A stretch of DNA of 30,573 nucleotides from JAWXUD01 sp044432945. GTDB lineage: Bacteria; Cyanobacteriota; Vampirovibrionia; Gastranaerophilales; Gastranaerophilaceae. Shown piece by piece: positions 5,879 through 13,882 of this stretch (positions are counted from its first letter, which is position 1; each line of letters starts with the position of its first letter). The stretch is taken from contig JAWXUD010000022.1 of assembly GCA_044432945.1 (NCBI GenBank), forward strand, positions 1 through 30,573, written 5' to 3'. Below the pieces are notes generated by a model. That model did no database searches. It was not told where the DNA came from and saw only the letters and a program-made list of their open reading frames with translations. The position numbers were made by a program, and so were the translations under genes.

Positions 5879-7207
5879 TTATATCTTTATTGCATCTTGA
5901 TTGTCATGGCAAATTGCAGATATCGTTGCGACCATTGTCCAGAATATAAATTGTATTTGAGGTCTGAAAAATACTGTGTCGACCATTCCATGAACTAAAA
6001 TTGCTGTAATAGAGATTAATGCAATTGAAACTAATATGATATTATTTAGGTTTTTAGAATTTAGTATGAATTTTATCGCTGTTATTATCGTGCAGATTAG
6101 GAATCCGACAAAAGCTATTAATGCAAAAACCCCACTTTCAACTGCAATCTCGAGGAAAATATTATATGCACTGAGTGCGTCAAAACCTGTTTTCATGTAC
6201 AGTCCATAAATTTCACGAAAATTTTTGTTACCAACACCAATTCCTAGTAACCAATTATCTTTGAACATTTCAATTGATGATTGATATACGTTAAATCTAA
6301 AAGCATTTGAGCTGTCTTTTCGCATTGCAAATATTGATAAAAATCTTGCTCTTAGCGAGGAAACTGCTGAAATAGCACTGATTATAAATATACTTGTTGT
6401 GATTATTAGTGAGGTGAAAATGGTTTTATACTTCTTCCATAAAAATTTAGCACTGATTAAAAATATTAAAAATAAAATAGTTATTAATCCTAAATATGCT
6501 CCACGACAGCCTGTTAGAAATAATGATATAAATGATGTTACTAATAATATCGCAAAAATTATTGAATATTTGTAATTTTTGTTCAGTAGCGTATAAACAC
6601 AGCTTCCGACAACAGCAGGAATTCCTGCTACAAAATATCCACCAAGGAGGTTTGGGTTATACGGTTTTAACGTTCCATATACTCTTGTCATTATCTGTTC
6701 TGGATTTAGTCGTGAAAGATCTTGCCAGCCAGAAATTGCTTCGACTTTTGCAAAGTTTTGCATTATTGCTATTATGCTTTCAAACCCGATGCAACAAGCG
6801 ATTATTGCTAAAAATAACGGTATTTTTTTAAGGTTATCTTTAAAATAAATTCTAATAGATGCGTAAAAACAGATATATATACATGTTTTAACAAATCCTT
6901 TTAAGCTTAGAGCTAAAAGTGATGAGCCTGCTACGCTTATTAGTACAATCATAAAAAATGTAAGTAGCCAGATTTCATTTTTCTTGAAAGATATTTTAAA
7001 ATTCGGAGTGACAAGTAATTTGATTATGGTTAAGATTATGGCACAAATCGCACAAATCCCTTGTTGATTGGAGCTTAATAAAGTTGAGCTGATAATAGTC
7101 GCAACAAAAGATAAGCAAATGAATTTGTCTATATTTTGCAAAAACCAGCTGTTTTTATATAAAAAATTTAATTTCCGTTGTAAAAAATCTAAAATATTAT
7201 TGAACAT
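5879..7207 (-). CDS. IctB/O-antigen ligase-like polytopic membrane protein
   Basis: 442 aa with about 10-12 hydrophobic segments across the length. The central and C-terminal motifs fit the O-antigen polymerase/ligase (Wzy_C) fold and are especially close to cyanobacterial IctB: RVYGTLKPYNPNLLGGY (175-191), LTGCRGAYLG (231-240), RKDSSNAFRFNVYQS (296-310), LLGIGVGNKNF (320-330), LSAYNIFLEIAVESG (345-359) and HGMVDTVFFRPQ (about 409-420). IctB was named for inorganic carbon, but the fold is that of enzymes joining lipid-linked glycans in the inner membrane, and in a non-photosynthetic cell the polymer or ligase role is more likely. It overlaps the upstream DUF4330 gene by 11 bp and so is translationally coupled. 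Neighbouring sugar kinase and aminotransferase genes support a surface-glycan role. Confidence 0.85.
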   Translation of the reverse strand: MFNNILDFLQRKLNFLYKNSWFLQNIDKFICLSFVATIISSTLLSSNQQGICAICAIILTIIKLLVTPNFKISFKKNEIWLLTFFMIVLISVAGSSLLALSLKGFVKTCIYICFYASIRIYFKDNLKKIPLFLAIIACCIGFESIIAIMQNFAKVEAISGWQDLSRLNPEQIMTRVYGTLKPYNPNLLGGYFVAGIPAVVGSCVYTLLNKNYKYSIIFAILLVTSFISLFLTGCRGAYLGLITILFLIFLISAKFLWKKYKTIFTSLIITTSIFIISAISAVSSLRARFLSIFAMRKDSSNAFRFNVYQSSIEMFKDNWLLGIGVGNKNFREIYGLYMKTGFDALSAYNIFLEIAVESGVFALIAFVGFLICTIITAIKFILNSKNLNNIILVSIALISITAILVHGMVDTVFFRPQIQFIFWTMVATISAICHDNQDAIKI

Positions 7208-7763
7208 TGTCCGCTTTGTTAATCGTTTTATTTAATTCTTCATCGTTAGTCAAATGCATTACTCTTAAATCAGTAACTGTTCCTGTGTACTTGTAATCTT
7301 TGCCTTCTAGCGTTATAGGCAAGCCCATTTTGATTTTGTTTCCACCAACAACTGCACCGTCTTTGGTGATTTTTGCAGTATCGGTAAGCGTCACTAATAC
7401 ATCGTATGAATTTGGTTGTGAAGCATCATCAACAATCATTATCTGATCGGTTTTTAATAATGGTAAAACAACTTTTTTCCTATCAGCTTTTACTTCGACA
7501 ATATCTAAATCTGAATAAGGTACGTTTCTAATGCTGATGAAAGTTTTTTCTTTTGCTCTAAGTGGTAATTCTTCGCCTGTAAAGGATATCCCACGGATAT
7601 AGATTTGAAAAGATATTTGAGAGGTAGCTTCAATCTGTTTGTCTGCAGTTTGTCTAAAGTTTTTAGTCGTAAAAGCTCCTACAAATAATCCTATGATTAC
7701 GCATAGAATAATTATCCAATCTACAATTTTGATATTTTTAAATATTTCAATGAATTTTTGCAT
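7197..7763 (-). CDS. DUF4330 membrane-anchored protein
   Basis: 188 aa: a short cytoplasmic N-terminus, one membrane segment at about residues 14-32 (IVDWIIILCVIIGLFVGAF), then a soluble extracytoplasmic domain rich in beta strands (TSQISFQIYIRGISFTGEEL, IKMGLPITLEGKDYKYTGTV). The pattern matches DUF4330, a family seen in cyanobacteria and Firmicutes beside O-antigen-ligase-like genes. Its biochemical role is not established. Here it directly precedes, and overlaps by 11 bp, the IctB-like polymerase, so a function as accessory or partner of that membrane enzyme is a fair inference. It starts 27 bp after the sugar kinase gene; AGGAAAATA upstream of the ATG serves as binding site. Confidence 0.8.
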   Translation of the reverse strand: MQKFIEIFKNIKIVDWIIILCVIIGLFVGAFTTKNFRQTADKQIEATSQISFQIYIRGISFTGEELPLRAKEKTFISIRNVPYSDLDIVEVKADRKKVVLPLLKTDQIMIVDDASQPNSYDVLVTLTDTAKITKDGAVVGGNKIKMGLPITLEGKDYKYTGTVTDLRVMHLTNDEELNKTINKADNVQ

Positions 7764-7790
7764 ATTATTTTCCTTCTTTAAAGTTTGTTT

Positions 7791-8822
7791 CTAAAATTCT
7801 ATCTCAGCTACAGCGTTGAGCAAGTCTTGAATGGTCGTTGTGGCACAACCAAAATGGCGAACAACAATGCTTGCTGCGATATTTCCGATGATTGCTGAAT
7901 AAATTGGGTCAACGCCCGTCGCTAGTGCTAAAGTGTAAACTGCAGTGACAGTATCTCCAGCACCTGTAACATCAAATACTTCTGATTTGTTGAATACAGG
8001 GATTTTGGTATATTTCGAATTTCTTTCAACTACAAACATTCCATCAGCTCCACAAGTTATTAAAATTGCATCTGCATTTGTGTTTTGTAGTAATAAATCT
8101 CCAGCACGTTTTAAATCTTCATCATTATTGATGAAAAAACCTACTGTTTTTTGAGCGTCAGGTAAATTAGGCGTCATTGACGTTATGTTTTTGTAGCTGT
8201 ATAAGTCGCTTTGAGCATCTACGATTATTTTTTTATTATATTTGTTCGCTAAGTTTATGGTCGTTTCAATAATTTTAGGAGTAAGCGTTCCGATGTGATA
8301 ATCCGATAAGATAATAGCATCGTTATCTAGCATGGCTTTTTCGATATTTGTTAAAATTTTGGCTTCGGTTTCTTTTGACAAAACCCCATCAGTTTGTCTG
8401 TCCATTCTGACAATTTGTTGAGTTATTGATGTGGTTATAGAGCCAGAAATCCTAGTTTTAGTCGTAGTTTTGCGTTCTTTGTCGGTAACCATATAATCGT
8501 AATTTACATTGGCTTTTGCAAATATTTCTTTTAGTTGTTTTGCTTGGAAATCATCGCCACAAACACCGATTACAGAGGCATTACCATTGTTTAGTGTAGA
8601 AATGTTGTGTGCAGCGTTTGATGCTCCACCTAGTATTAATTTTGTTTCTGAGTGACGAAGTATCAAAACTGGGGCTTCACGTGAAATTCTTTCAGCATCG
8701 CCATAAATCATTTCGTCAAGTGCCAAATCCCCTATGATTACTACTTTAGGAAGTGCTAATTTTTCTATTGAAGAAATTAGTTTTTCTTTATTGATATCTT
8801 TAAAAAATTCTTTTTTTATCAT
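7791..8822 (-). CDS. PfkB-family sugar kinase, RfaE1/HldE N-domain type
   Basis: 343 aa, a complete ribokinase-fold kinase. The N-terminus reads VVIIGDLALDEMIYGDAERI followed by SREAPVLI and GGASNAAHN (65-73), which is the arrangement in D-glycero-beta-D-manno-heptose-7-phosphate kinases (GDxxLDxxxxGxxxRISPEAPVPV...GGAAN). The C-terminal PfkB signature DVTGAGDT (about 284-291) supplies the anion hole and catalytic Asp. The expected role is phosphorylation of heptose-7-phosphate at C1 on the way to ADP- or GDP-heptose for LPS or S-layer glycans. The cytidylyltransferase domain fused in E. coli HldE is absent, so it would act as a stand-alone HldA-type enzyme; no nucleotidyltransferase gene is in the window. 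Another PfkB sugar substrate cannot be excluded. Confidence 0.8.
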   Translation of the reverse strand: MIKKEFFKDINKEKLISSIEKLALPKVVIIGDLALDEMIYGDAERISREAPVLILRHSETKLILGGASNAAHNISTLNNGNASVIGVCGDDFQAKQLKEIFAKANVNYDYMVTDKERKTTTKTRISGSITTSITQQIVRMDRQTDGVLSKETEAKILTNIEKAMLDNDAIILSDYHIGTLTPKIIETTINLANKYNKKIIVDAQSDLYSYKNITSMTPNLPDAQKTVGFFINNDEDLKRAGDLLLQNTNADAILITCGADGMFVVERNSKYTKIPVFNKSEVFDVTGAGDTVTAVYTLALATGVDPIYSAIIGNIAASIVVRHFGCATTTIQDLLNAVAEIEF

Positions 8823-8850
8823 AAAAATTACTCATTTTATTTATTATTAG

Positions 8851-8859
8851 ATTATATCA
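8851..8859 (-). promoter_or_regulatory. Extended -10 promoter for the sugar kinase operon
   Basis: On the minus strand TGATATAAT places a perfect TATAAT with an extended TGN element about 30 nt before the start codon at 8822. No good -35 is present, as expected for extended -10 promoters. Confidence 0.5.
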
Positions 8860-8898
8860 TAGATATAAAATAAATTATTAGTTATGAAATTAATATTA

Positions 8899-9636
8899 TT
8901 AAACGTGGCGTTTAGTCGGATTTTTCAGCAATGAAGCGATTTCTTTAGCACCTTCAAATTCTCTAGTTTCCATTAGTGTTACAGCTAGGTTTACATCATA
9001 ATCGACAAAACGATGTTCGATAGAGAATCCGCCGTCTTCAAAATCAGCGATGGCGTAACACGCCTTTGGTTTACCAGTCATAGGTCGTCCAACGCTACCT
9101 ACGTTTACGACTGTTTGTTTGTTACTAGTTTGATATCCGCAAGGAACGTGAGTGTGTCCGCATAGGATTAAATCAGCGGTTGTTTCTTTTATTATTTCTT
9201 CTACTTGTTTTATAGGCATCTCTGGTAGTATGTCTTCGCAATTGCTTCTTGGTGAACCGTGTACTAATAAAACTTTTACGCCCTCAACTTCTAATTCTTT
9301 TTGTGGTGGAAGGTTTCTTAAAAAATCTTTTTGAGAATTACTTATAAAGATTTCAACATCTTCTTTTAGTGCGTTTGCCATTAAGGGGAATTTGTTTTTT
9401 ACCATTTCATAAATTTCTTCATTGTAATCTGCGATTAATTTATCGGTGTTTCCTTGAATGATTTCCCAATCAGTTTTTTGCTGTATGAAATCAACTAAAA
9501 AACGAGGTTGAGGACCTGCCATTGCGATGTCGCCTAGGCAAAAAATCTTTTCGCATTTTTTTAATTCGATATCGGCTAAAACTGCTTCAAGGGCTTGGAA
9601 ATTCCCATGAATATCTGAAATTATGGCAACTTTCAT
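8899..9636 (-). CDS. Calcineurin-like metallophosphoesterase (YfcE/MJ0936 type)
   Basis: 245 aa with all dinuclear-metal motifs in order: SDIHGN (D8, H10), GDIAMAGP (D36), GNTD (N63), VHGSP (H126) and GHTH (H161, H163). This spacing fits the YfcE/MJ0936 group of small cytosolic phosphodiesterases, which hydrolyse model phosphodiesters in a metal-dependent way; natural substrates are mostly unknown. NVGSVGRP after GHTH is also characteristic. The start is backed by AACAGGAGAATTATTTATG. It is divergent from ispG with only 43 bp between the start codons, so their promoters must overlap. It probably forms its own unit, as 76 bp with a separate extended -10 lies before the next leftward gene. Confidence 0.9.
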   Translation of the reverse strand: MKVAIISDIHGNFQALEAVLADIELKKCEKIFCLGDIAMAGPQPRFLVDFIQQKTDWEIIQGNTDKLIADYNEEIYEMVKNKFPLMANALKEDVEIFISNSQKDFLRNLPPQKELEVEGVKVLLVHGSPRSNCEDILPEMPIKQVEEIIKETTADLILCGHTHVPCGYQTSNKQTVVNVGSVGRPMTGKPKACYAIADFEDGGFSIEHRFVDYDVNLAVTLMETREFEGAKEIASLLKNPTKRHV

Positions 9637-9664
9637 AAATAATTCTCCTGTTATTTTAAAATTA

Positions 9665-9673
9665 TGTTAAAAT
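9665..9673 (+). promoter_or_regulatory. Extended -10 predicting a leaderless ispG mRNA
   Basis: TGTTAAAAT is a TGN extended -10 whose last base is 6 nt before the ATG at 9680. Transcription 7 nt downstream would start at the A of the ATG. No Shine-Dalgarno sequence precedes the start, which fits leaderless translation. Confidence 0.45.
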
Positions 9674-9679
9674 TATTAT

Positions 9680-10735
9680 ATGATAAATAGGAAAAAAACA
9701 AAAGAATTGATAATCGGTAACGTTAAAGTAGGCAATAATAACCCTATTAGTGTTCAGTCGATGTGTAATACTGATACTTGTGATGTGAAATCAAGTGTAC
9801 AGCAGATTTCTAGATTGACAGATGAGGGGTGCGAAATAGTTCGTCTTGCTGTGTTGAATAGTCATGCAAGCTCTGCGATAAAAGAGATTAAGTCTTTGGT
9901 GAAAATTCCGATAATAGCTGATATTCATTTTGATTATAGATTGGCTTTAGAGTGTATAAATAATGGTGTTGATGCTCTTAGAATTAATCCTGGAAATATC
10001 GGTAAAATTGAGAATGTAAAAAAGGTTGTGAATTTAGCTAAACAGCAAAATATTCCGATTAGAATTGGGGTTAATGCTGGATCTTTAGAAAAATCTTTGC
10101 AAGAAAAAAACATGCCTCTTTATGAAAAAATGGTGCATAGTGCATTGGGGCATATTAAAATATTGGAGGATTTGGATTTTGATTTGATTAAAGTTTCATT
10201 AAAATCTTCTGATGTTTTGACAACAATAAATGCATATCGATTGATGTCAGAAAAAATTGATTATCCGTTGCATGTTGGGGTCACTGAGGCTGGGACTTTA
10301 AAAGGTGGATTGATAAAATCATCAGTAGGGATAGGAACTTTGTTAGCTGAAGGGATTGGAGATACTATTAGGGTCTCTTTGACTGAAAACCCTGTTGAAG
10401 AGGTTGGTGCTGGTTTTGAAATCTTGAAAAGTTTAGGTTTGCGTCAAAAAGGGGTTAATTTTATTTCTTGCCCAACTTGTGGGAGGACAAAAATCGATTT
10501 AATCAATTTGGCTAAGCAGGTTGAAGATAGGTTCAAAAATATTGATAAGCCGATTACTATTGCGACAATGGGGTGTGCTGTTAATGGACCAGGAGAAGCT
10601 AGTCACGCTGATTTTGGCATTGCTGGTGGTATTGGTGAAGGGTATATTTTCAAAAAAGGTGAGATTATTTTGAAGCTTCCAGAGAATGAATTACTCGATA
10701 AATTTGAGGAAATTGTCAAAAAATCATTACAATGA
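9680..10735 (+). CDS. ispG: 4-hydroxy-3-methylbut-2-enyl-diphosphate synthase
   Basis: 351-aa cytosolic enzyme of the MEP isoprenoid pathway. It reductively opens methylerythritol cyclodiphosphate to HMBPP using a [4Fe-4S] cluster and two electrons. The N-terminal TIM-barrel half shows PISVQSMCNTDTCD (22-35), PIIADIHFDYRLAL (77-90) and ALRINPGNIG (99-108). The C-terminal cluster domain has FISCPTCGRT (C264, C267) and TMGCAVNGPGEA (C299, with the fourth-ligand Glu306). The length matches the short bacterial form; the insert seen in some bacteria and plants is absent. It is monocistronic or nearly so, divergent from the phosphoesterase. There is no ribosome binding site before the ATG, while an extended -10 sits 6 nt upstream, so a leaderless message is likely. 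Confidence 0.95.
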   Translation: MINRKKTKELIIGNVKVGNNNPISVQSMCNTDTCDVKSSVQQISRLTDEGCEIVRLAVLNSHASSAIKEIKSLVKIPIIADIHFDYRLALECINNGVDALRINPGNIGKIENVKKVVNLAKQQNIPIRIGVNAGSLEKSLQEKNMPLYEKMVHSALGHIKILEDLDFDLIKVSLKSSDVLTTINAYRLMSEKIDYPLHVGVTEAGTLKGGLIKSSVGIGTLLAEGIGDTIRVSLTENPVEEVGAGFEILKSLGLRQKGVNFISCPTCGRTKIDLINLAKQVEDRFKNIDKPITIATMGCAVNGPGEASHADFGIAGGIGEGYIFKKGEIILKLPENELLDKFEEIVKKSLQ

Positions 10736-10756
10736 TGTAAAGAAATGGTAACATAT

Positions 10757-10785
10757 TTGTAATATAATTAAAAAAATATTATAAT
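10757..10785 (+). promoter_or_regulatory. Promoter of the exported-protein operon
   Basis: TTGTAA (10757-10762), a 17-bp spacer and a perfect TATAAT (10780-10785) predict a start near 10792, about 20 nt before the ATG at 10813, which has GAGGTAA as binding site. Confidence 0.65.
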
Positions 10786-10812
10786 TGTATTATCAAGTTA
10801 TATGAGGTAAGT

Positions 10813-11139
10813 ATGAAGAATAGAGTATTAATTTTATCACTAATTGGTGTTATGTCCCTACAGGTGCAAGCGTTTGCGTCTGATATAACAACTGATGACA
10901 TTATGGAGCATGAACTGTTGCATAATTATGGATATTCAGAGCCTATGATTGAATCTGTTGGTCGTTCAAGAGCTAGGGCTAATTATGTTGAATATGAAGA
11001 TGTTAATGAAGAATCTTATGAAAATAATGAATTTGTCAGATTGGTAAGAAGTTTCTTTATGTATATGGATCCAGCTTATGATGATAATAGTTTTATGAAT
11101 CATGATATCAAAACAACGCCTAGTGCAAATGATTTATAA
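10813..11139 (+). CDS. Small exported hypothetical protein
   Basis: 108 aa. The N-terminus is a classical Sec signal peptide: MKNR, a hydrophobic core (VLILSLIGVMSL), and a likely cleavage after AFA (about residue 22). The mature part is small and acidic, with many Glu, Asp, Tyr and Asn and a cluster of Arg (GRSRARANYVEYEDVNEE); it has no Cys. I recognise no family. It is the first gene of a three-gene unit in which every product carries a signal sequence, followed with overlap by a TPR protein and then a glycoside-hydrolase-like protein. This suggests a shared envelope function. Confidence 0.65.
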   Translation: MKNRVLILSLIGVMSLQVQAFASDITTDDIMEHELLHNYGYSEPMIESVGRSRARANYVEYEDVNEESYENNEFVRLVRSFFMYMDPAYDDNSFMNHDIKTTPSANDL

Positions 11140-11902
11140 TTTTTCTAACAGGCTGTTCGCATGCCTGTTGGTTGTGTTTTTCTCGACAAGTTTTAATCAG
11201 GCTTTTGCCTTGGTTCAATCTGGAAATATTGAGAAAAGTGCTGTTGTTATCGACTATTCAGATTTTGATAGTAATGAACTTTATGAAGAAGCTGATTTTT
11301 TATTAGATGAGTGTTTGAAATCTGAAGATGAGATAGATAAAGTTGATTTCATGCAAATGGCTATGGGTAAGTTTTATTTGTTGACAATGCTTGTTCCTGG
11401 AGAAATTGTTCCGCATGTGCAGTTGGCAAGATTATACGAGCTTGATAAAAAAAACAGATTAGCTAAAGGCTATTTTTCTAACGCTATAAATATTGATAAA
11501 AACAATCCGTTTACGAATTATTATTTTGGTGATTTTTATTATAATCAGCGTAAATATCTAAATGCTCTTTATCATTATACAATTGCTTATCAAAATGGTT
11601 ATGAAAATGTATATGAACTTAATATAAAATTAGCTACAATATATGAAAAATTAGCACAAATTCCAAAAGCAAGAGAGTTTTATGTGAAGGCTTCTTTGTT
11701 AGAACCAAATGACAAATTGTTGGCAGATAAAATCAGGTCTTTAGACGAGATTATTGACACTGACTATACGTCAAATGAGGTGAAAGAAGAAAAATTAATT
11801 TCTAATGATGGTATAATAGAAGATGAAAATGTTTCAGTGAAAGAGAATTCAGAATTAAATGTTGAAGAACATGAAAATATTGTGGAAGAAGATATTAAAT
11901 AA
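11129..11902 (+). CDS. Exported TPR-repeat protein
   Basis: The ATG at 11129 gives MIYNFSNRLFACLLVVFFST with cleavage predicted after FNQAFA. An earlier in-frame ATG at 11102 would add nine residues before the signal. Neither has a strong binding site; the 11-bp overlap with the upstream gene suggests coupled translation. The mature protein has a short acidic helix, then about three tetratricopeptide repeats: PHVQLARLYELDKKNRLAKG, then NNPFTNYYFGDFYYNQRKYL, then YELNIKLATIYEKLAQIPKA with the canonical Ala/Tyr/Leu spacing and LEPND ends. A Glu/Asn-rich acidic tail of about 45 residues follows. TPR arrays bind partner proteins, here outside the cytoplasm. The partner may be the next gene's product. 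Confidence 0.75.
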   Translation: MIYNFSNRLFACLLVVFFSTSFNQAFALVQSGNIEKSAVVIDYSDFDSNELYEEADFLLDECLKSEDEIDKVDFMQMAMGKFYLLTMLVPGEIVPHVQLARLYELDKKNRLAKGYFSNAINIDKNNPFTNYYFGDFYYNQRKYLNALYHYTIAYQNGYENVYELNIKLATIYEKLAQIPKAREFYVKASLLEPNDKLLADKIRSLDEIIDTDYTSNEVKEEKLISNDGIIEDENVSVKENSELNVEEHENIVEEDIK

Positions 11903-11930
11903 TTAAAAAAAGGCGTATTAAGGGGATAAT

Positions 11931-13877
11931 ATGTGGAAAAATGTGATTAAATATAATAGACTGTTGTTATTGGTATTGGTTATCTTGAATTTTCTTATAT
12001 CTACTCCTGTTAATGCTGAAACTATTGCTTTTGTAAAAACATCAGAAAAATCAACTAAAGTTGACAACAGCTCGCATCTTAAAGCCTTTAATGAGTATGA
12101 ATTATCAAAAGATGAGATAGTGTTTGAAACTACTGAATTTGTTTATGATTTTATTGATCCAAATGATTTTACAAATTTGAAAGCAATTAGTATGCCTGGT
12201 AATAGGGGGACTAATCAACTAATAATTTATACATCAAAATCTGGAAAAACAACTGGAACTAATGAATATGGTGCAGAGGTTGTAGTCGATAATAATACCG
12301 TTGTTGAACTTTCTGGGGCTAATTCGCCAATACCTTCTAATGGACTTGTCATTAGTGGGCATGGGCGGGCGAAGGATTGGATAAATCACAATATTAAAGT
12401 AGGGACGAAGATTTTTATCGATGAAGATGCTAAGGTGATTTATGCGTGGACAACTTCAAAAAGTTATATATTTGATTCTGAGATGAAAATTCAAGAAACT
12501 AAAGAGATGATAAATTTCTATAAAGAAAATTCGCCTAATTACAATTCAAAAGTTCCTAATAGTTACATAGATGACGCAGAAAAGTATATTAAGAAGGCTA
12601 AGAAAAACCAAAGAGATGTTAAAAAATATTCTAAATTGGCAATCGAGGCTTCAAATGATGCGATAAAAAGTGTTATTCCTTGTAAGGATTCTGAATTAAA
12701 AGGGGTTTGGCTTAGACCGACTGAAAAATCAGAACGTGAAATTGAAAAAACTCTAGATAGAATACAAAAAACGGGTATTAGTGACTTGTTTTTAGAAACT
12801 TATTTCCATGGTAAAACGATTTTTCCTTCAAAAACTATGGAGAAATACGGTTTTGTAGTTCAAAATGAAAAGTTTGCAGAAATTGATGCTCTAGAGATTT
12901 ATATTAGAGAAGCACATAAACGTAAGATAAAGGTTCATATTTGGTTTGAAACTTTTTATGTGGGGACACAAAACCCTAAGGATAATCCAAATTCTATATT
13001 GGGTAAAAATCCAGAGTGGGGAAATAAAATAAAAAAAGATGCTGATTTGGATACGCCATCAAAGTCTAGCTCTGAGCATAATGGTTATTTTCTTGACCCC
13101 GCAAATTCAGAGGTACAAAAATTTGTTATTGCACTTTTAGATGAGATTATTACTACTTATAAGCCTGATGGTATAAATTTAGATTATATTAGATATCCTA
13201 ATGTTATTTCAAATAAAAATGGTACAAGTTGGGGATATACTAAATTTGCGAGAAATGAGTTTAAAAACATTTATGGTGTTGATCCTGTGAATGTTACCCC
13301 AACGGATTATTTATGGTCTAGTTGGTGTAAGTATAGACAATCAAAAGTTACTAGTATGGTTAGAAAAGTTAGTGTGCTAACAAAATCTAATAATGTTTAT
13401 TCAACAGCAGTTATTTTTCCTGATAAAAGTTCTGCGTTAGATAAAAAAATGCAGGATTGGAGTTTGTGGTCTAAGAGTGGTTTCGTTAATGGATTTACTC
13501 CTTTATTCTTAACTTGTGACGCAAAAACAGTCAGGCTTTTGATGCAAGAAATTATTAATTCAAAAACAATTTATACAGATTTTTATGCAGGTCTGTTTGT
13601 GACATTTATGGGCGGTTCTGACGAGGATTTGATAAGATTAATTCATGAAGCTAATAAAATGAAGGCTAATGGTGTAATTATTTTTGATTATGCTCATTTG
13701 TCTAAAAAATATGCAAAAACACTTTCAACAAGCGTTTTTGCACCGTATTCTTCTTATAAAAAAATAGAGAAAGCAGATGATAATATAGTCGAAGATGGAA
13801 AAAAAGATAAGAAAAAGAAACGAAAAAAGTTTTGGCAAAGAAAGAATAATAACAAAGAAGATAAAGTTGTATCGTAG
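11931..13877 (+). CDS. Exported GHL10 (DUF187)-type glycoside hydrolase-like protein
   Basis: 648 aa. The signal peptide is at 1-29 (LLLLVLVILNFLIS then TPVNA). Residues about 60-200 form a beta-rich domain with PIPSNGLVISGHGRAKDWI, also seen fused to cyanobacterial homologues. Residues 200-260 are a Lys-rich helical linker. Residues about 265-590 are the GHL10 TIM barrel, recognised by KGVWLRPT, KVHIWFETF, the strand-end motif KPDGINLDYIRYP (about 411-423) and GVIIFDYAHL. YngK-like members of the family are thought to act on cell-surface glycans, but the substrate is not established. The C-terminus is very basic (about 618-645), perhaps to hold the protein on an acidic polymer. It is the last gene of the exported trio, 28 bp after the TPR gene, and ends 5 bp from the convergent miaA. 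Confidence 0.82.
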   Translation: MWKNVIKYNRLLLLVLVILNFLISTPVNAETIAFVKTSEKSTKVDNSSHLKAFNEYELSKDEIVFETTEFVYDFIDPNDFTNLKAISMPGNRGTNQLIIYTSKSGKTTGTNEYGAEVVVDNNTVVELSGANSPIPSNGLVISGHGRAKDWINHNIKVGTKIFIDEDAKVIYAWTTSKSYIFDSEMKIQETKEMINFYKENSPNYNSKVPNSYIDDAEKYIKKAKKNQRDVKKYSKLAIEASNDAIKSVIPCKDSELKGVWLRPTEKSEREIEKTLDRIQKTGISDLFLETYFHGKTIFPSKTMEKYGFVVQNEKFAEIDALEIYIREAHKRKIKVHIWFETFYVGTQNPKDNPNSILGKNPEWGNKIKKDADLDTPSKSSSEHNGYFLDPANSEVQKFVIALLDEIITTYKPDGINLDYIRYPNVISNKNGTSWGYTKFARNEFKNIYGVDPVNVTPTDYLWSSWCKYRQSKVTSMVRKVSVLTKSNNVYSTAVIFPDKSSALDKKMQDWSLWSKSGFVNGFTPLFLTCDAKTVRLLMQEIINSKTIYTDFYAGLFVTFMGGSDEDLIRLIHEANKMKANGVIIFDYAHLSKKYAKTLSTSVFAPYSSYKKIEKADDNIVEDGKKDKKKKRKKFWQRKNNNKEDKVVS

Positions 13878-13882
13878 CAAAA

